Shown in pieces: positions 40,822 through 49,141 of a DNA stretch of 64,000 nt. Under the pieces are notes generated by a model. It did not search any database and had not been told where the DNA came from. It saw only the letters and a list, made by a program, of their open reading frames with translations. The DNA is from Haemophilus massiliensis. GTDB lineage: Bacteria; Pseudomonadota; Gammaproteobacteria; Enterobacterales; Pasteurellaceae. The stretch spans positions 27,770-91,769 of the forward strand of contig LM994636.1 in NCBI GenBank assembly GCA_000752995.2, read 5' to 3'. Within the stretch, counting starts at the first letter, position 1. Each line of letters opens with the position of its first letter. A program made the translations under genes and the position numbers.

Positions 40822-41958
40822 ATGAAACTTAAAAAACTGACCCAAGCATTACTTTTAACTTCAACATTTATCGGAGCAACGGCTATGGCAAATCCAATTA
40901 TTCCAGCAACTCAAATTGATGTACCCGCACAACATATTCAATTAACCCAAGAATGGGACAAAATTTTCCCGAAATCAGACAAAGTTGAACATCACAAAGT
41001 GACCTTCAAAAATCGCTACGGCATTACCTTAGTTGGCGATTTATATGTGCCAAAAGGTGCGACAGGTAAATTGCCTGCGATTGCGGTGTCAGGACCTTTT
41101 GGTGCGGTGAAAGAGCAAACATCAGGTATTTACGCTCAAACTTTGGCAGAACGTGGCTTTGTAACCATTGCTTTTGACGGCTCATTTACAGGCGAAAGCT
41201 CAGGCACACCACGCAACGTACCATCGCCTGAAATCAATACCGAAGATTTCTCGGCAGCCGTGGACTATTTAGGTTCGTTGGATATAGTAAACCGTGATGA
41301 AATTGGTATTTTAGGTGTGTGTGGCTGGGGCGGTTTTGCCTTGAATGCGGCAGTTTCCGATCCACGCATTAAAGCCGTTGCCGTCAGCACAATGTACGAT
41401 ATGACCCGAGTTGCCGCAAATGGTTATGAAATCAAAATGCAAGCGAACCCAGACGGTTCATACGACAGAGCACCAGCACAAAGTGTGGACGTTCGTTACA
41501 AAATGAAATTGGATATGAGTAATGCGCGTTGGAATGCATCTCAAAACGGTTATGCAGACTTGTTACCTGCCAACAACCTAGACCCGAAAAAAGATTTTAC
41601 CGCTGAAACACCAAAATTTATTAAAGAATATGCGAACTTCTACCGCACAGATCGTGGCTATCACCCACGTTCTATTAACTCAAACCCAGAACATTCTTGG
41701 ACAACAACAGGTATGTTGCCGTTAATCAATATGCCAATTTTGAAATATGCGGCAGAGTTGAAAGCCCCTGCATTAGTGGTTCACGGCGAAATTGCTCACT
41801 CACGCTATTTTGGTGAAGACGCATACAACGCCTTAGGCAGTGCCGACAAAGAGCTTTACATCGTGCCAGGTGCGACCCATACGGATTTATACGACAACAC
41901 AACGAATAAAATTCCGTTTGATAAGTTTGAGCAATTTTTCAAAGCGAAATTGCAATAA
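40822..41958 (+). CDS. Exported alpha/beta hydrolase, dienelactone-hydrolase-like with Cys nucleophile
   Basis: The start is ATG 40822 with AAGGAAGAC. 378 residues. Signal peptide 'MKLKKLTQALLLTSTFIGAT' with cleavage near AMA-N (residue about 25). 'GVCGWGGFALNAAVSDPRIK' gives a G-x-C-x-G nucleophile elbow, as in dienelactone hydrolases, and the His is in 'VPGATHTDLYDN'. Similar to YcjY-type periplasmic hydrolases. First gene downstream of the LysR-controlled promoter. A tail fragment of a second copy lies at 2549. Confidence 0.85.
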   Translation: MKLKKLTQALLLTSTFIGATAMANPIIPATQIDVPAQHIQLTQEWDKIFPKSDKVEHHKVTFKNRYGITLVGDLYVPKGATGKLPAIAVSGPFGAVKEQTSGIYAQTLAERGFVTIAFDGSFTGESSGTPRNVPSPEINTEDFSAAVDYLGSLDIVNRDEIGILGVCGWGGFALNAAVSDPRIKAVAVSTMYDMTRVAANGYEIKMQANPDGSYDRAPAQSVDVRYKMKLDMSNARWNASQNGYADLLPANNLDPKKDFTAETPKFIKEYANFYRTDRGYHPRSINSNPEHSWTTTGMLPLINMPILKYAAELKAPALVVHGEIAHSRYFGEDAYNALGSADKELYIVPGATHTDLYDNTTNKIPFDKFEQFFKAKLQ

Positions 41959-42001
41959 TCCAATGCTAAACAACACGTTTTTTTCATAGATAACCTCTTT
42001 T

Positions 42002-42027
42002 AATGACCGTTCAAAAGAGCGGTCATT
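42002..42027 (+). terminator. Rho-independent terminator
   Basis: AATGACCG and CGGTCATT with a 10-base loop, followed by TTTTTT. It separates the hydrolase from the SMR-ADH-padC genes, which would therefore need their own promoter or read-through. Confidence 0.75.
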
Positions 42028-42056
42028 TTTTTAGAATTTTTACAAAAGGAGAAAAT

Positions 42057-42386
42057 ATGAACCCTTGGATTTTACTCGGTGGCTCGATTGGGCTAGAAAT
42101 TATCGCCACGAATTTACTGAAATTGAGTGACGGTTTCACTAAACCTGCTCCTACGGCAAGTGCATTACTGCTTTATGCACTCTCATTCTACTTAGTTTCC
42201 ATCGTATTTCGTAGCTTACCTGTGGGATTAGTCTATGCGGTGTGGTCAGGCGTGGGGATTGTCTTAACAGCAATCGTGGCTTATTTCGCCTTTGGGCAAA
42301 AACTCGATACCCCTGTAATGCTTGGTATTGGACTGATTATTTCAGGTGTATTGGTAATTAATTTATTTTCAACAACCAACCATTAA
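42057..42386 (+). CDS. SMR-family multidrug efflux protein, EmrE/QacE-type
   Basis: The start at 42057 has AAAAGGAGAAAAT. 109 residues, four helices. 'GGSIGLEIIATNLLKLSDGF' with the conserved E, and 'SLPVGLVYAVWSGVGIVLTA' with the Y/W pair, are EmrE signatures, distinct from the Gdx type at 38763. Exports cationic aromatic compounds in exchange for protons. It lies 14 bp before the ADH gene. Confidence 0.87.
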   Translation: MNPWILLGGSIGLEIIATNLLKLSDGFTKPAPTASALLLYALSFYLVSIVFRSLPVGLVYAVWSGVGIVLTAIVAYFAFGQKLDTPVMLGIGLIISGVLVINLFSTTNH

Positions 42387-42400
42387 ACAAAAAGGAAAGA

Positions 42401-43456
42401 ATGATGACATTTAAAGTAAAAAGTTTTGCCGCATACGACAACCGTACCCCGCTCGCCCCGTTTCAAGCCGAACGCCGCGAATTACGTCCTGACGACGTGG
42501 ATATTGACATTCTCTACTGCGGCGTGTGCCACAGCGATTTGCACCAAGCCCGCAACGACTGGGGCTGGAGCAACTACCCGATTGTGCCGGGGCATGAAAT
42601 TATCGGGCGCGTGCGTGCTATTGGCGAGAAAGTCCAAAAATTTAAAATTGGCGATTTGGTCGGTGTGGGCTGTATGGTGGATTCCTGCGGACATTGCCAC
42701 GCTTGCACGCACGATTTGGAGCAATACTGCGAAGAAGGTATGACACAAACTTACAATACGCCTGACCGCCGCGACGGTTTGATGACTTACGGTGGTTACA
42801 GCGAACGCATTACCGTAACCGAAAACTTCGTGCTGCGCGTGCCAGAAACCTTGGATACCAAAGCGGTTGCGCCATTGCTTTGTGCGGGCATTACCGTTTG
42901 GTCGCCACTCAAACATTGGAACATCAGCACAGGCAGCAAAGTAGCGGTGATTGGCTTAGGCGGCTTGGGGCATATGGCAATTAAACTTGCCAAAGCATTA
43001 GGCGCGGAAGTTACCCTGTTTACCCGTAGCCCCAATAAAGCCGAAGATGCCTTGCGTTTGGGGGCGGATCAAATTGTATTGTCCACCGATGAAACGCAAA
43101 TGAATACCGTAGCCAATCAGTTTAATCTGATTATTGACACCGTGCCTTATACCCACGATTTAAAACCGTATCTACCAACGCTTGCATTAGACGGCACTTT
43201 GGTGATGGTGGGCTTGGTCGGCAAATTAGAAGAGCCGATTGACACCGTATTGATGCAACCTGGGCGTCGTTCGATTGCTGCTTCAATGATTGGCGGCATT
43301 AAAGAAACACAAGAAATGCTCGATTTCTGCGGCGAACACAATATCGTGTCTGATGTGGAAATCATCAACATGCAAGACATCAACGATGCCTTTGTGCGTA
43401 TGGAAAAAAGCGATGTGAAATACCGCTTTGTGATTGATATTGCCAATACGCTCTAA
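42401..43456 (+). CDS. Zinc-dependent NAD(P) alcohol dehydrogenase, YahK/cinnamyl-alcohol-dehydrogenase-like
   Basis: 351 residues (tandem ATGs at 42401 and 42404; AAAGGAAAG upstream). Counting from 42404: catalytic zinc ligands C42 (C-G-V-C-H-S-D) and H64 (G-H-E), structural zinc C95-x2-C98-x2-C101-x7-C109, Rossmann 'VIGLGGLGHMAIKLAKALGA'. This is the CAD/YahK subgroup, which reduces aromatic and aliphatic aldehydes with NADPH. Directly before padC, so it may reduce hydroxycinnamaldehydes or related aldehydes. Confidence 0.9.
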   Translation: MMTFKVKSFAAYDNRTPLAPFQAERRELRPDDVDIDILYCGVCHSDLHQARNDWGWSNYPIVPGHEIIGRVRAIGEKVQKFKIGDLVGVGCMVDSCGHCHACTHDLEQYCEEGMTQTYNTPDRRDGLMTYGGYSERITVTENFVLRVPETLDTKAVAPLLCAGITVWSPLKHWNISTGSKVAVIGLGGLGHMAIKLAKALGAEVTLFTRSPNKAEDALRLGADQIVLSTDETQMNTVANQFNLIIDTVPYTHDLKPYLPTLALDGTLVMVGLVGKLEEPIDTVLMQPGRRSIAASMIGGIKETQEMLDFCGEHNIVSDVEIINMQDINDAFVRMEKSDVKYRFVIDIANTL

Positions 43457-43483
43457 CGATAACTAACAGAAAAGGATGAAAAA

Positions 43484-44002
43484 ATGACAACATTTGATAA
43501 ACAAGATTTAAGTGGCTTAGTCGGCAAACATTTGGTTTACACCTATGATAACGGCTGGAATTATGAAATTTATGTGAAAAATGCAGAACATATGGATTAC
43601 CGCATTCACAGCGGCATTGTGGGCAATCGCTGGGTGAAAGATCAGCGTGTGTATATTGTGCGTGTAGCAAAAGACGTGTACAAAATTTCGTGGACAGAAC
43701 CCACAGGTACGGATGTCAGCCTGATTGTCAATCTTGCCGACCGCATTTTCCACGGCACGATTTTCTTTCCACGTTGGATTATTAACGACCCGAAGAAAAC
43801 CGTCTGCTTCCAAAACGATTTCATTCCATTGATGGAACAATATCGTGAAGCGGGTCCTGCTTATCCGACAGAAGTGATTGACGAGTTTGCCACCATTACC
43901 TTTGCCCGCACCTGCGGCGAAAATGATGAAACGATCATCAACTGCCCTGCAAGTGAATTACCAGCTGATTTCCCGAAAAATCTGGTGAACGAACTCGTTT
44001 AA
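43484..44002 (+). CDS. padC: Phenolic acid decarboxylase
   Basis: 172 residues, the usual PAD length. 'LVGKHLVYTYDNGWNYEIYV', 'DYRIHSGIVGNRWVKDQRVY', 'YKISWTEPTGTDVSLIVNLA' and 'GTIFFPRWIINDPKKTVCFQ' match the PadC family closely. It includes the active-site Y, R and E of the small beta-barrel (Y-x-Y near the start, R-I-H, W-T-E). It converts p-coumaric, ferulic and caffeic acids to vinylphenols. AAAGGATG precedes the ATG. In other bacteria padC is induced by the acids through PadR; here the neighbour is a LysR. Confidence 0.93.
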   Translation: MTTFDKQDLSGLVGKHLVYTYDNGWNYEIYVKNAEHMDYRIHSGIVGNRWVKDQRVYIVRVAKDVYKISWTEPTGTDVSLIVNLADRIFHGTIFFPRWIINDPKKTVCFQNDFIPLMEQYREAGPAYPTEVIDEFATITFARTCGENDETIINCPASELPADFPKNLVNELV

Positions 44003-44016
44003 TTTGATCAACATAC

Positions 44017-44051
44017 TGACCGCACTGGCTTTTTCTGTTAAATTGCGGTCA
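44017..44051 (+). terminator. Terminator after padC
   Basis: TGACCGCA and TGCGGTCA: a perfect 8-bp stem with a 19-base loop, followed by ATTTTTAT. The arms are shortened uptake signals. Confidence 0.65.
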
Positions 44052-44076
44052 ATTTTTATCGTTTTCAGGAGCTTTT

Positions 44077-45677
44077 ATGAAAACCTTTTCTCTCTCTTTG
44101 CTTTCCCTTGCCGTGCTCGGCATTTCTCCTTCCGTTTTTGCAAATTCGCCGCAAAATTCGACCGCTTTCGGTGAAGCACAATGCTTAGCGTTGAAAAATA
44201 CGCCACTGCTGAACACGGAAATTCAGCGGACAGAATGGTCGAACGGCGAAATTCCAGCGGATAAAATGGCGGCGTTTACGGGCGGTTCGGTGAAAACCTT
44301 GCAGGCGGCACCACACTGTATTGTGGAAGGCGAAATTGGGGCGAGAACAGGTGCGGACGGCAAACATTACGGCACACGTTTCCAGTTGCGTTTGCCTGAA
44401 AACTGGAATAATAAATTCCTATTCCAAGGCGGTGGCGGTGTCGATGGCTTTATCGCTCCTGCGATTGGCAACATTCCGATTAACACCACCACAGCAACGC
44501 CTGCCTTAATGCGTGGCTATGCGGTAGTCGGCATGGACGGCGGTCACCCAACGCCAACGCCTGAGTTTGGGGCGGATCAGCAGGCTCGTCTCGATTTTGC
44601 CTACCAAGCCACAGGCAAAGTGGTGGGCGTAGCGAAGCAGTTGATTCAACAGGCTTACCAGCAAAAACCACAACACAGCTTTTTATGGGCTGCTCAAACG
44701 GCGGACGTGAAGCGATGATTGCCGCACAACGCTATCCGCTGGAATTTGATGGCGTGATTGCGGCTAACGCAGGTTTCCGTTTATCCCGTGCCAATGTAGC
44801 ACAACAATGGGATTTGCAGCAGTTGATGAAAGCCGCCCCGACCAATGCCAAAGGCGAGAAAGTCTTGGCGAACGCCTTAACTCAAACGGATTTAGACAAA
44901 GTCAGCCAAGGTGTGTTGAAACAATGCGATGCCAAAGATGGCTTGAAAGACGGCATTATCAATGCGTGGGAAAAATGCGATTTCACGCCTGATTCGCTGG
45001 ATTTGCCGAAAGCCAAAATAGCCGCCCTCAAAGCGGTGTTTGATGGCGCAAAAGACAGCAAAGGCAACCAAATTTACAGCGGCTGGTATTACGATGCAGG
45101 CATCAACCAACCAAACTGGCGTGATTGGAAATTGGGCTCATCGCAAACAGGCGAGATTGACGCATTAAGTGCGTCGCTCGGCGCAGGCTCGCTGACTATG
45201 TATTTTATGACTCCGTTTAGCCCGAACTTTGACTGGCGCAAATTTGACTTTGACAAAGACACGCCAAGCGTTTACCAAACAGGGGCAATTAACGATGCGA
45301 TTTCAACCGATTTAAGCAGCTTCAACGCCAACGGCGGCAAATTGATCGTGGTGACAGGTGCGTCAGACCCTGTGTTCTCTGCCAAAGACCAAGTGGCGTG
45401 GTTCAACGCCTTGCAAAAAGACATGCCAAGTGCGGCTGATTCAGCACGACTTTTTGTTGCGCCAGGTTTAACCCACTGTGGTGGCGGTAACGGTTTGGAT
45501 GACTTCGACCCATTAACCGCTTTGGAACAATGGCACGACACCAAGCAAGCCCCAGAAAGTTTGTTGGCAAAAAGCAAAACCTACCCGAACAAACAAATGC
45601 CGATTTGTGCTTATCCGAAAGTTGCCACTTATGTAGGCGGCGATGAAAACAAAGCGGCAAGTTTTGTGTGTAAATAA
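44077..45677 (+). pseudogene. Exported tannase/feruloyl esterase family hydrolase, one-base frameshift
   Basis: The first frame (44077-44718) has a signal peptide (cleavage after SVFA, about residue 22) and the N-terminal tannase fold ('CIVEGEIGARTG', 'LPENWNNKFLFQGGGGVDGF', 'GHPTPTPEFG'). At 44686-44690 'GCTTTTTATGGG' has five Ts; with six the protein reads H-S-F-F-M-G-C-S-N-G-G-R and continues in the second frame to 45677. The complete protein would be about 533 residues with nucleophile S in G-C-S-N-G-G, acid in 'TGASDPVFSAKD' and His in 'LTHCGGGNG'. Tannase-family enzymes split ester bonds of gallic or hydroxycinnamic acids. A homopolymer error or a true slip are both possible. Confidence 0.85.
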
Positions 45678-45726
45678 TGAAGAATAATCTATGAAAAACT
45701 CGCTTTTTAACCGCTTGTAAAATTCG

Positions 45727-45754
45727 TATAGGCAGGGTTTATCCCTGTCTCTAC
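45727..45754. repeat. TAGGG-type hairpin repeat
   Basis: TATAGGCAGGG, TTTAT, CCCTGTCTCTAC between the tannase gene and the acetyltransferase gene. It may act as a terminator. Confidence 0.6.
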
Positions 45755-45780
45755 AAAAATAATATAAACAAGGAAGCCTA

Positions 45781-46329
45781 ATGCACCATTTCCCTTTAAA
45801 GCAACTCATCGGCACAGACAGCCCTGAATTTATCGAAATTCATCACATTGTTGCCGAAAATCAACCGCTTATCGCCAAGCTGAACAGCGGTTACCTGCCA
45901 CCTGAAAAAGTGCGGAAGATTTTTGCCCAATTTAGCCAAAGTGAAATTGACGAAAGCGTGACGATCAACTTGCCCTTTTTTAGCGATTTCGGACGACATA
46001 TCCGCCTTGGCAAAAATGTGTTTATCAATATGGGCTGTATGTTCACCGATTTAGGTGGCATTACTATTGAAGACGACGTATTGATTGCCCCGCAGGTAAA
46101 AATTCTGACCGTCAATCATCCTACCAATTCTACCGATCGCCGTGGCTTAATTTTAGCCCCTGTTCACATCAAAAAGAATGCTTGGATTGGTGCAGGTGCA
46201 ACCATTTTAGGCGGTGTAACCATCGGCGAAAATGCCATTGTTGCCGCAGGTGCAGTGGTAAGCAAAGATGTGCCAGACAACACCATTGTCGGCGGCGTAC
46301 CAGCAAAAGTGTTGAAAGAGATTGATTAA
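45781..46329 (+). CDS. Hexapeptide-repeat sugar O-acetyltransferase, maltose-acetyltransferase-like
   Basis: 182 residues. N-terminal Mac-like helices ('[20 protein letters not shown]') then left-handed beta-helix repeats ('[20 protein letters not shown]', '[20 protein letters not shown]', '[20 protein letters not shown]'). It transfers acetyl groups from acetyl-CoA to sugars or similar. The catalytic His is in 'ILTVNHPT'. Similar enzymes acetylate hydroxyl compounds for disposal; in this setting that is inference. Confidence 0.87.
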   Translation: MHHFPLKQLIGTDSPEFIEIHHIVAENQPLIAKLNSGYLPPEKVRKIFAQFSQSEIDESVTINLPFFSDFGRHIRLGKNVFINMGCMFTDLGGITIEDDVLIAPQVKILTVNHPTNSTDRRGLILAPVHIKKNAWIGAGATILGGVTIGENAIVAAGAVVSKDVPDNTIVGGVPAKVLKEID

Positions 46330-46380
46330 GCCAACCAAAACCTTTAACTTAAAGTTAATATTTAATCAACTTTTTTGTGT

Positions 46381-46409
46381 ATTATCATCAAACTATTAAC
46401 CTGTAAAAT
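46381..46409 (+). promoter_or_regulatory. Promoter of the second exported hydrolase (shared promoter module)
   Basis: ATTATCATCAA at 46381, 23 bases to TAAAAT (46404), then ACACCACATCAA. Preceded by AATCAACTTTTTTGTGT, nearly identical to TATCAACTTTTTTGCGT before the hydrolase at 40822. Confidence 0.5.
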
Positions 46410-46444
46410 ACACCACATCAAAAACAAACTCATATGGAGAAAAA

Positions 46445-47331
46445 ATGAAAAAACTCGCTTTAACCTTAACTCTAATTGCTGCCAGCACATTAGCGGCTTG
46501 CAATTTATCCCATGCCATGCCACAAACCCAAAGCACCAATGTTGAACTAACGCAAAAACAAAACTATCAAATTCAAGAGCAACGCATTAGCTTGCCAAAT
46601 GGACAAAGCATTTACGGCAAACTTTACCGCCCAGCAAATGCCACAGGCAAACAGCCGATTGTGATTTATTCACACGGCTTGGCAGGCAACTATGAAATTT
46701 TAGAAAACTTCGCCAAAGCTTTGGCAGAGAAAGGTATAACAGGCTATGCCTTTGATTTTCGTGGCGGCGGCGATAAAAGCCAAAGTTCTGGCAAAACCAC
46801 CGAAATGACCGTTTTAACCGAAGTGGACGATTTGAAAAATATCGTGGCAGCAGTGAAAAAATGGGATTTTGTAGATGCGAATAAAATCGTCTTGCTCGGT
46901 GAAAGCCAAGGCGGTGCAGTATCTGCCTTAACAGCCGCAGAAATGCCTAATGAAATCGCAGGTTTAATCACATTTTACCCAGCTTATGCGATGGTGGACG
47001 ATGCGAAAAAACTCTACCAGATGCTGCCAAAATCCCAACCAAAACACGCTATTTCAATGTGATTGATTTAGGCAGACAATATTTTATTGACGCACAAAAC
47101 CTTGACCCATATAACAAAATCGGCAAATACGCTAAACCAATGTTGTTGGTACACGGAAGCAAAGACCCCATTGTAAACATCAAATATTCCGAACAAGCCA
47201 GCAAAGTCTATCCGAGCGTTACTTACAAAGTGATTGACGATGCACCGCATAGTTTTGCAGGCAAAGGGCATTTTGAACAGGCATTGGGCTACGTAGAAAA
47301 ATATCTAAAAGACAATAATTTGATGAAATAA
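46445..47331 (+). pseudogene. Exported alpha/beta hydrolase, one-base frameshift
   Basis: The first frame (46445-47062) has a lipoprotein-like signal peptide (A-A-C at residue 19), oxyanion 'YSHGLAGNYE', 'GYAFDFRGGGDKSQSSG' and nucleophile 'LLGESQGGAVS'. Near 47019 'CTCTACCAGATGCTGCC' lacks one C; with it, the reading becomes L-Y-P-D-A-A-K-I-P-T-K-T-R-Y-F-N-V-I-D and continues to the stop at 47331. The second part has the acid 'HGSKDPIVN' and catalytic 'DDAPHSF'. Restored length about 295. Probably functional if the shift is a sequencing error. Confidence 0.8.
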
Positions 47332-47377
47332 TCAAGGTTAATGTTAATGGAAAAAGGCTACTTGGCGTAGCCTTTGT

Positions 47378-47410
47378 TTTGCACATTTCTTCCCAAATTT
47401 AACCGTTTAG
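47378..47410 (-). repeat. USS-like element with altered core
   Basis: On the minus strand: GGCTAAACGGTTAAATTTGG, then GAAGAAATGTGCAAAA. Directly followed by an exact AAGCTACCCGAA. Confidence 0.5.
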
Positions 47411-47417
47411 CCCAAAA

Positions 47418-47455
47418 AAGCTACCCGAAAAAAACAGGCAAACGCCTGTCTTTTT
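47418..47455. terminator. AAGCTACCCGAA plus ACAGGC hairpin after the nitroreductase gene
   Basis: The exact 12-mer at 47418-47429, then AACAGGC, AAAC, GCCTGTC and TTTTT. The hairpin lies 14 bases beyond the nitroreductase stop. The same pair of elements lies at 31467-31504. Confidence 0.65.
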
Positions 47456-47468
47456 CATCAATCCAACT

Positions 47469-48119
47469 TTACGCCTTGGTAAAAATCACGTCTTTTGCCA
47501 AGCGAGATTTTGGCAAATGGGCGTTGAAGTCGTCTTCGGCTTGGTAGCCGAATGAGATTACGGCCTTGGCTCTGTAGCCTTTTTCGGTTAAGCCAAATTC
47601 TTTGTCTAGGGCGGCTAAATCTACGCCTTCCATTGGGGCGGCGTCAATGCCGAGTGCGGCGGCTGCCATTAGCGTGAAGCCCATTGACATATAAGTTTGT
47701 GCGGTTAGCCAGTTTTCTTCGTCGTTTAACATATTTTGATGAATGCCGACAAACGCTGTTCTTGCGCCGTTCCATTCTGCTTTAAATTGCGGTTCGGCGA
47801 AACGTCCGTCTTTGTCTTCTTGCTCGCTCAACGCGTTTAAAAAGGCTTCGTCAGCGGTAATGCGTGAAGCAAACACCACAGCGTGCGATGCGTCCGCCAC
47901 TTTTGGGGCGTTGAATGGGAAGGCTTCGGTCGCTTTTAAAATGCGGGCTTTGCCTGCTTCGTCGTCGGCGACAACATAGTGCCACGGCTGAATGTTTACG
48001 CTCGATGGGCTGTTTTGTAGCGCCGCTTCAAGTTGTTCCCAATCGGCTGCAGAGATTTTTTTCGCTGGGTTGAATTTTTTGGCGGCATAGCGTTTGCTGG
48101 TCAATTGCTGGATATTCAT
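47469..48119 (-). CDS. Oxygen-insensitive NAD(P)H nitroreductase, NfsB-like
   Basis: 216 residues. 'RYAAKKFNPAKKISAADWEQ' with the N-terminal R-(Y/S)-x-x-x-K FMN contact, 'QNSPSSVNIQPWHYVVADDE', 'YMSMGFTLMAAAALGIDAAP' 'MEG' and 'VISFGYQAEDDFN' follow NfsB. It reduces nitroaromatics and quinones by two electrons using FMN. AAAGGAAAGCAAA precedes the ATG. Last in a likely operon with the NTF2 protein (18-bp gap). A 3' fragment of a second copy lies at 31512. Confidence 0.88.
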   Translation of the reverse strand: MNIQQLTSKRYAAKKFNPAKKISAADWEQLEAALQNSPSSVNIQPWHYVVADDEAGKARILKATEAFPFNAPKVADASHAVVFASRITADEAFLNALSEQEDKDGRFAEPQFKAEWNGARTAFVGIHQNMLNDEENWLTAQTYMSMGFTLMAAAALGIDAAPMEGVDLAALDKEFGLTEKGYRAKAVISFGYQAEDDFNAHLPKSRLAKDVIFTKA

Positions 48120-48136
48120 TTTGCTTTCCTTTTAAA

Positions 48137-48619
48137 TTAATGATCTTGGTTAAACATATAACGAGCGATTTTCCACTCGCCGCCGACTTTTTCCATTACA
48201 AACAGCTCACGGAAATCGTCTTGCATTTGGGCTTTGTTGGCGTTTACGGTAACCAAGCCTTTGGACGTTGAACGCACAATCGCATAGTTGCCGCTTACCG
48301 TGATTTCTTTCACGTCAAAGGTTAAATCCAAGCCGATGGCGTCAAAAATGTGCTGATAATTCACCAACACGGCATCCTTGCCCGCCGCAATCGGGGCTTT
48401 CGGACTAATTACCACGCCGTCTTGGGTATAGAGTGCCGCTACCGCTTTTGGCGATGCGGATTTTAACGCCGCCGCATAATCTTTGAGCAGCTGGCGAATA
48501 GCGGTTTCGTCTTGTTTCTCTGCTTTAATGATCGCAGGGGCAGCCGCTGGCATTTGTGCCTGCAAGGTTGGCGAAAGCAGTAAAGCGGAAGCGAAAAGTG
48601 CGGTCAGAATTTTGTTCAT
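48137..48619 (-). CDS. Exported NTF2/SnoaL-like protein (SgcJ/EcaC-type)
   Basis: 160 residues with a signal peptide ('MNKILTALFASALLLSPTLQ', cleavage after LQA at 21). 'DETAIRQLLKDYAAALKSAS', 'AVAALYTQDGVVISPKAPIA' and 'LFVMEKVGGEWKIARYMFNQ' follow the SgcJ/EcaC NTF2 subfamily. Periplasmic; ligand unknown. It precedes the nitroreductase gene and follows the remnant at 48683. Confidence 0.8.
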   Translation of the reverse strand: MNKILTALFASALLLSPTLQAQMPAAAPAIIKAEKQDETAIRQLLKDYAAALKSASPKAVAALYTQDGVVISPKAPIAAGKDAVLVNYQHIFDAIGLDLTFDVKEITVSGNYAIVRSTSKGLVTVNANKAQMQDDFRELFVMEKVGGEWKIARYMFNQDH

Positions 48620-48682
48620 TTTGTTGTTCCTGATTTAAACAGGGGCAAGGTTGCCCCTTGGGGTTGTACAAGCGGGCGAGTT

Positions 48683-49010
48683 TTAGGCAAATAATGCAAA
48701 TCCACCAGTCGGTTTAATTTGCTGACGCACGGCAAGTGTGATTTGCAAGAAGCCCAAGGCTTCTAACTCTCTGGCACGTTTGAGCGAACCTGCGTCTTTG
48801 ACCACCAAGCCGCTGCCCGTTTAATGCGTTTGCCACTTTAGTTTTGGACTCTTCGCAATCGCCTGCTAATAACACCGTAGTTACCACTTGGTCGGCGATT
48901 TTGCCTGTGCCGATATTAGCAGCTAAATTGGTGTTAAATGCTTTGATAATCGCTGATTTTGGCAATTTTTCAGCAAAAAGCGCTAAGTTTCGGCTAATTA
49001 TGTTGTGCGT
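48683..49010 (-). pseudogene. Remnant of an NADP/F420-reductase-like gene
   Basis: The minus strand encodes 'LALFAEKLPKSAIIKAFNTN', 'ANIGTGKIADQVVTTVLLAG' and, after a frameshift near 48820, 'VVKDAGSLKRARELEALGFL', 'QITLAVRQQIKPTGGFALF', ending at a stop at 48683. These are the C-terminal two thirds of the NADPH-dependent F420-reductase-like family. The N-terminal Rossmann motif is gone. Confidence 0.7.
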
Positions 49011-49141
49011 TTATGCTGTTTTTGTTTAAACATGGCTCGTTTGCAAAAAAAAAACAGTCATAAAGCCTTTGACTTTAACCCTAGGTCAACCTTTAGACTT
49101 CCCTTCCAATTTGTTTTAATTTTTGGAGAGAAAAAATGGTA

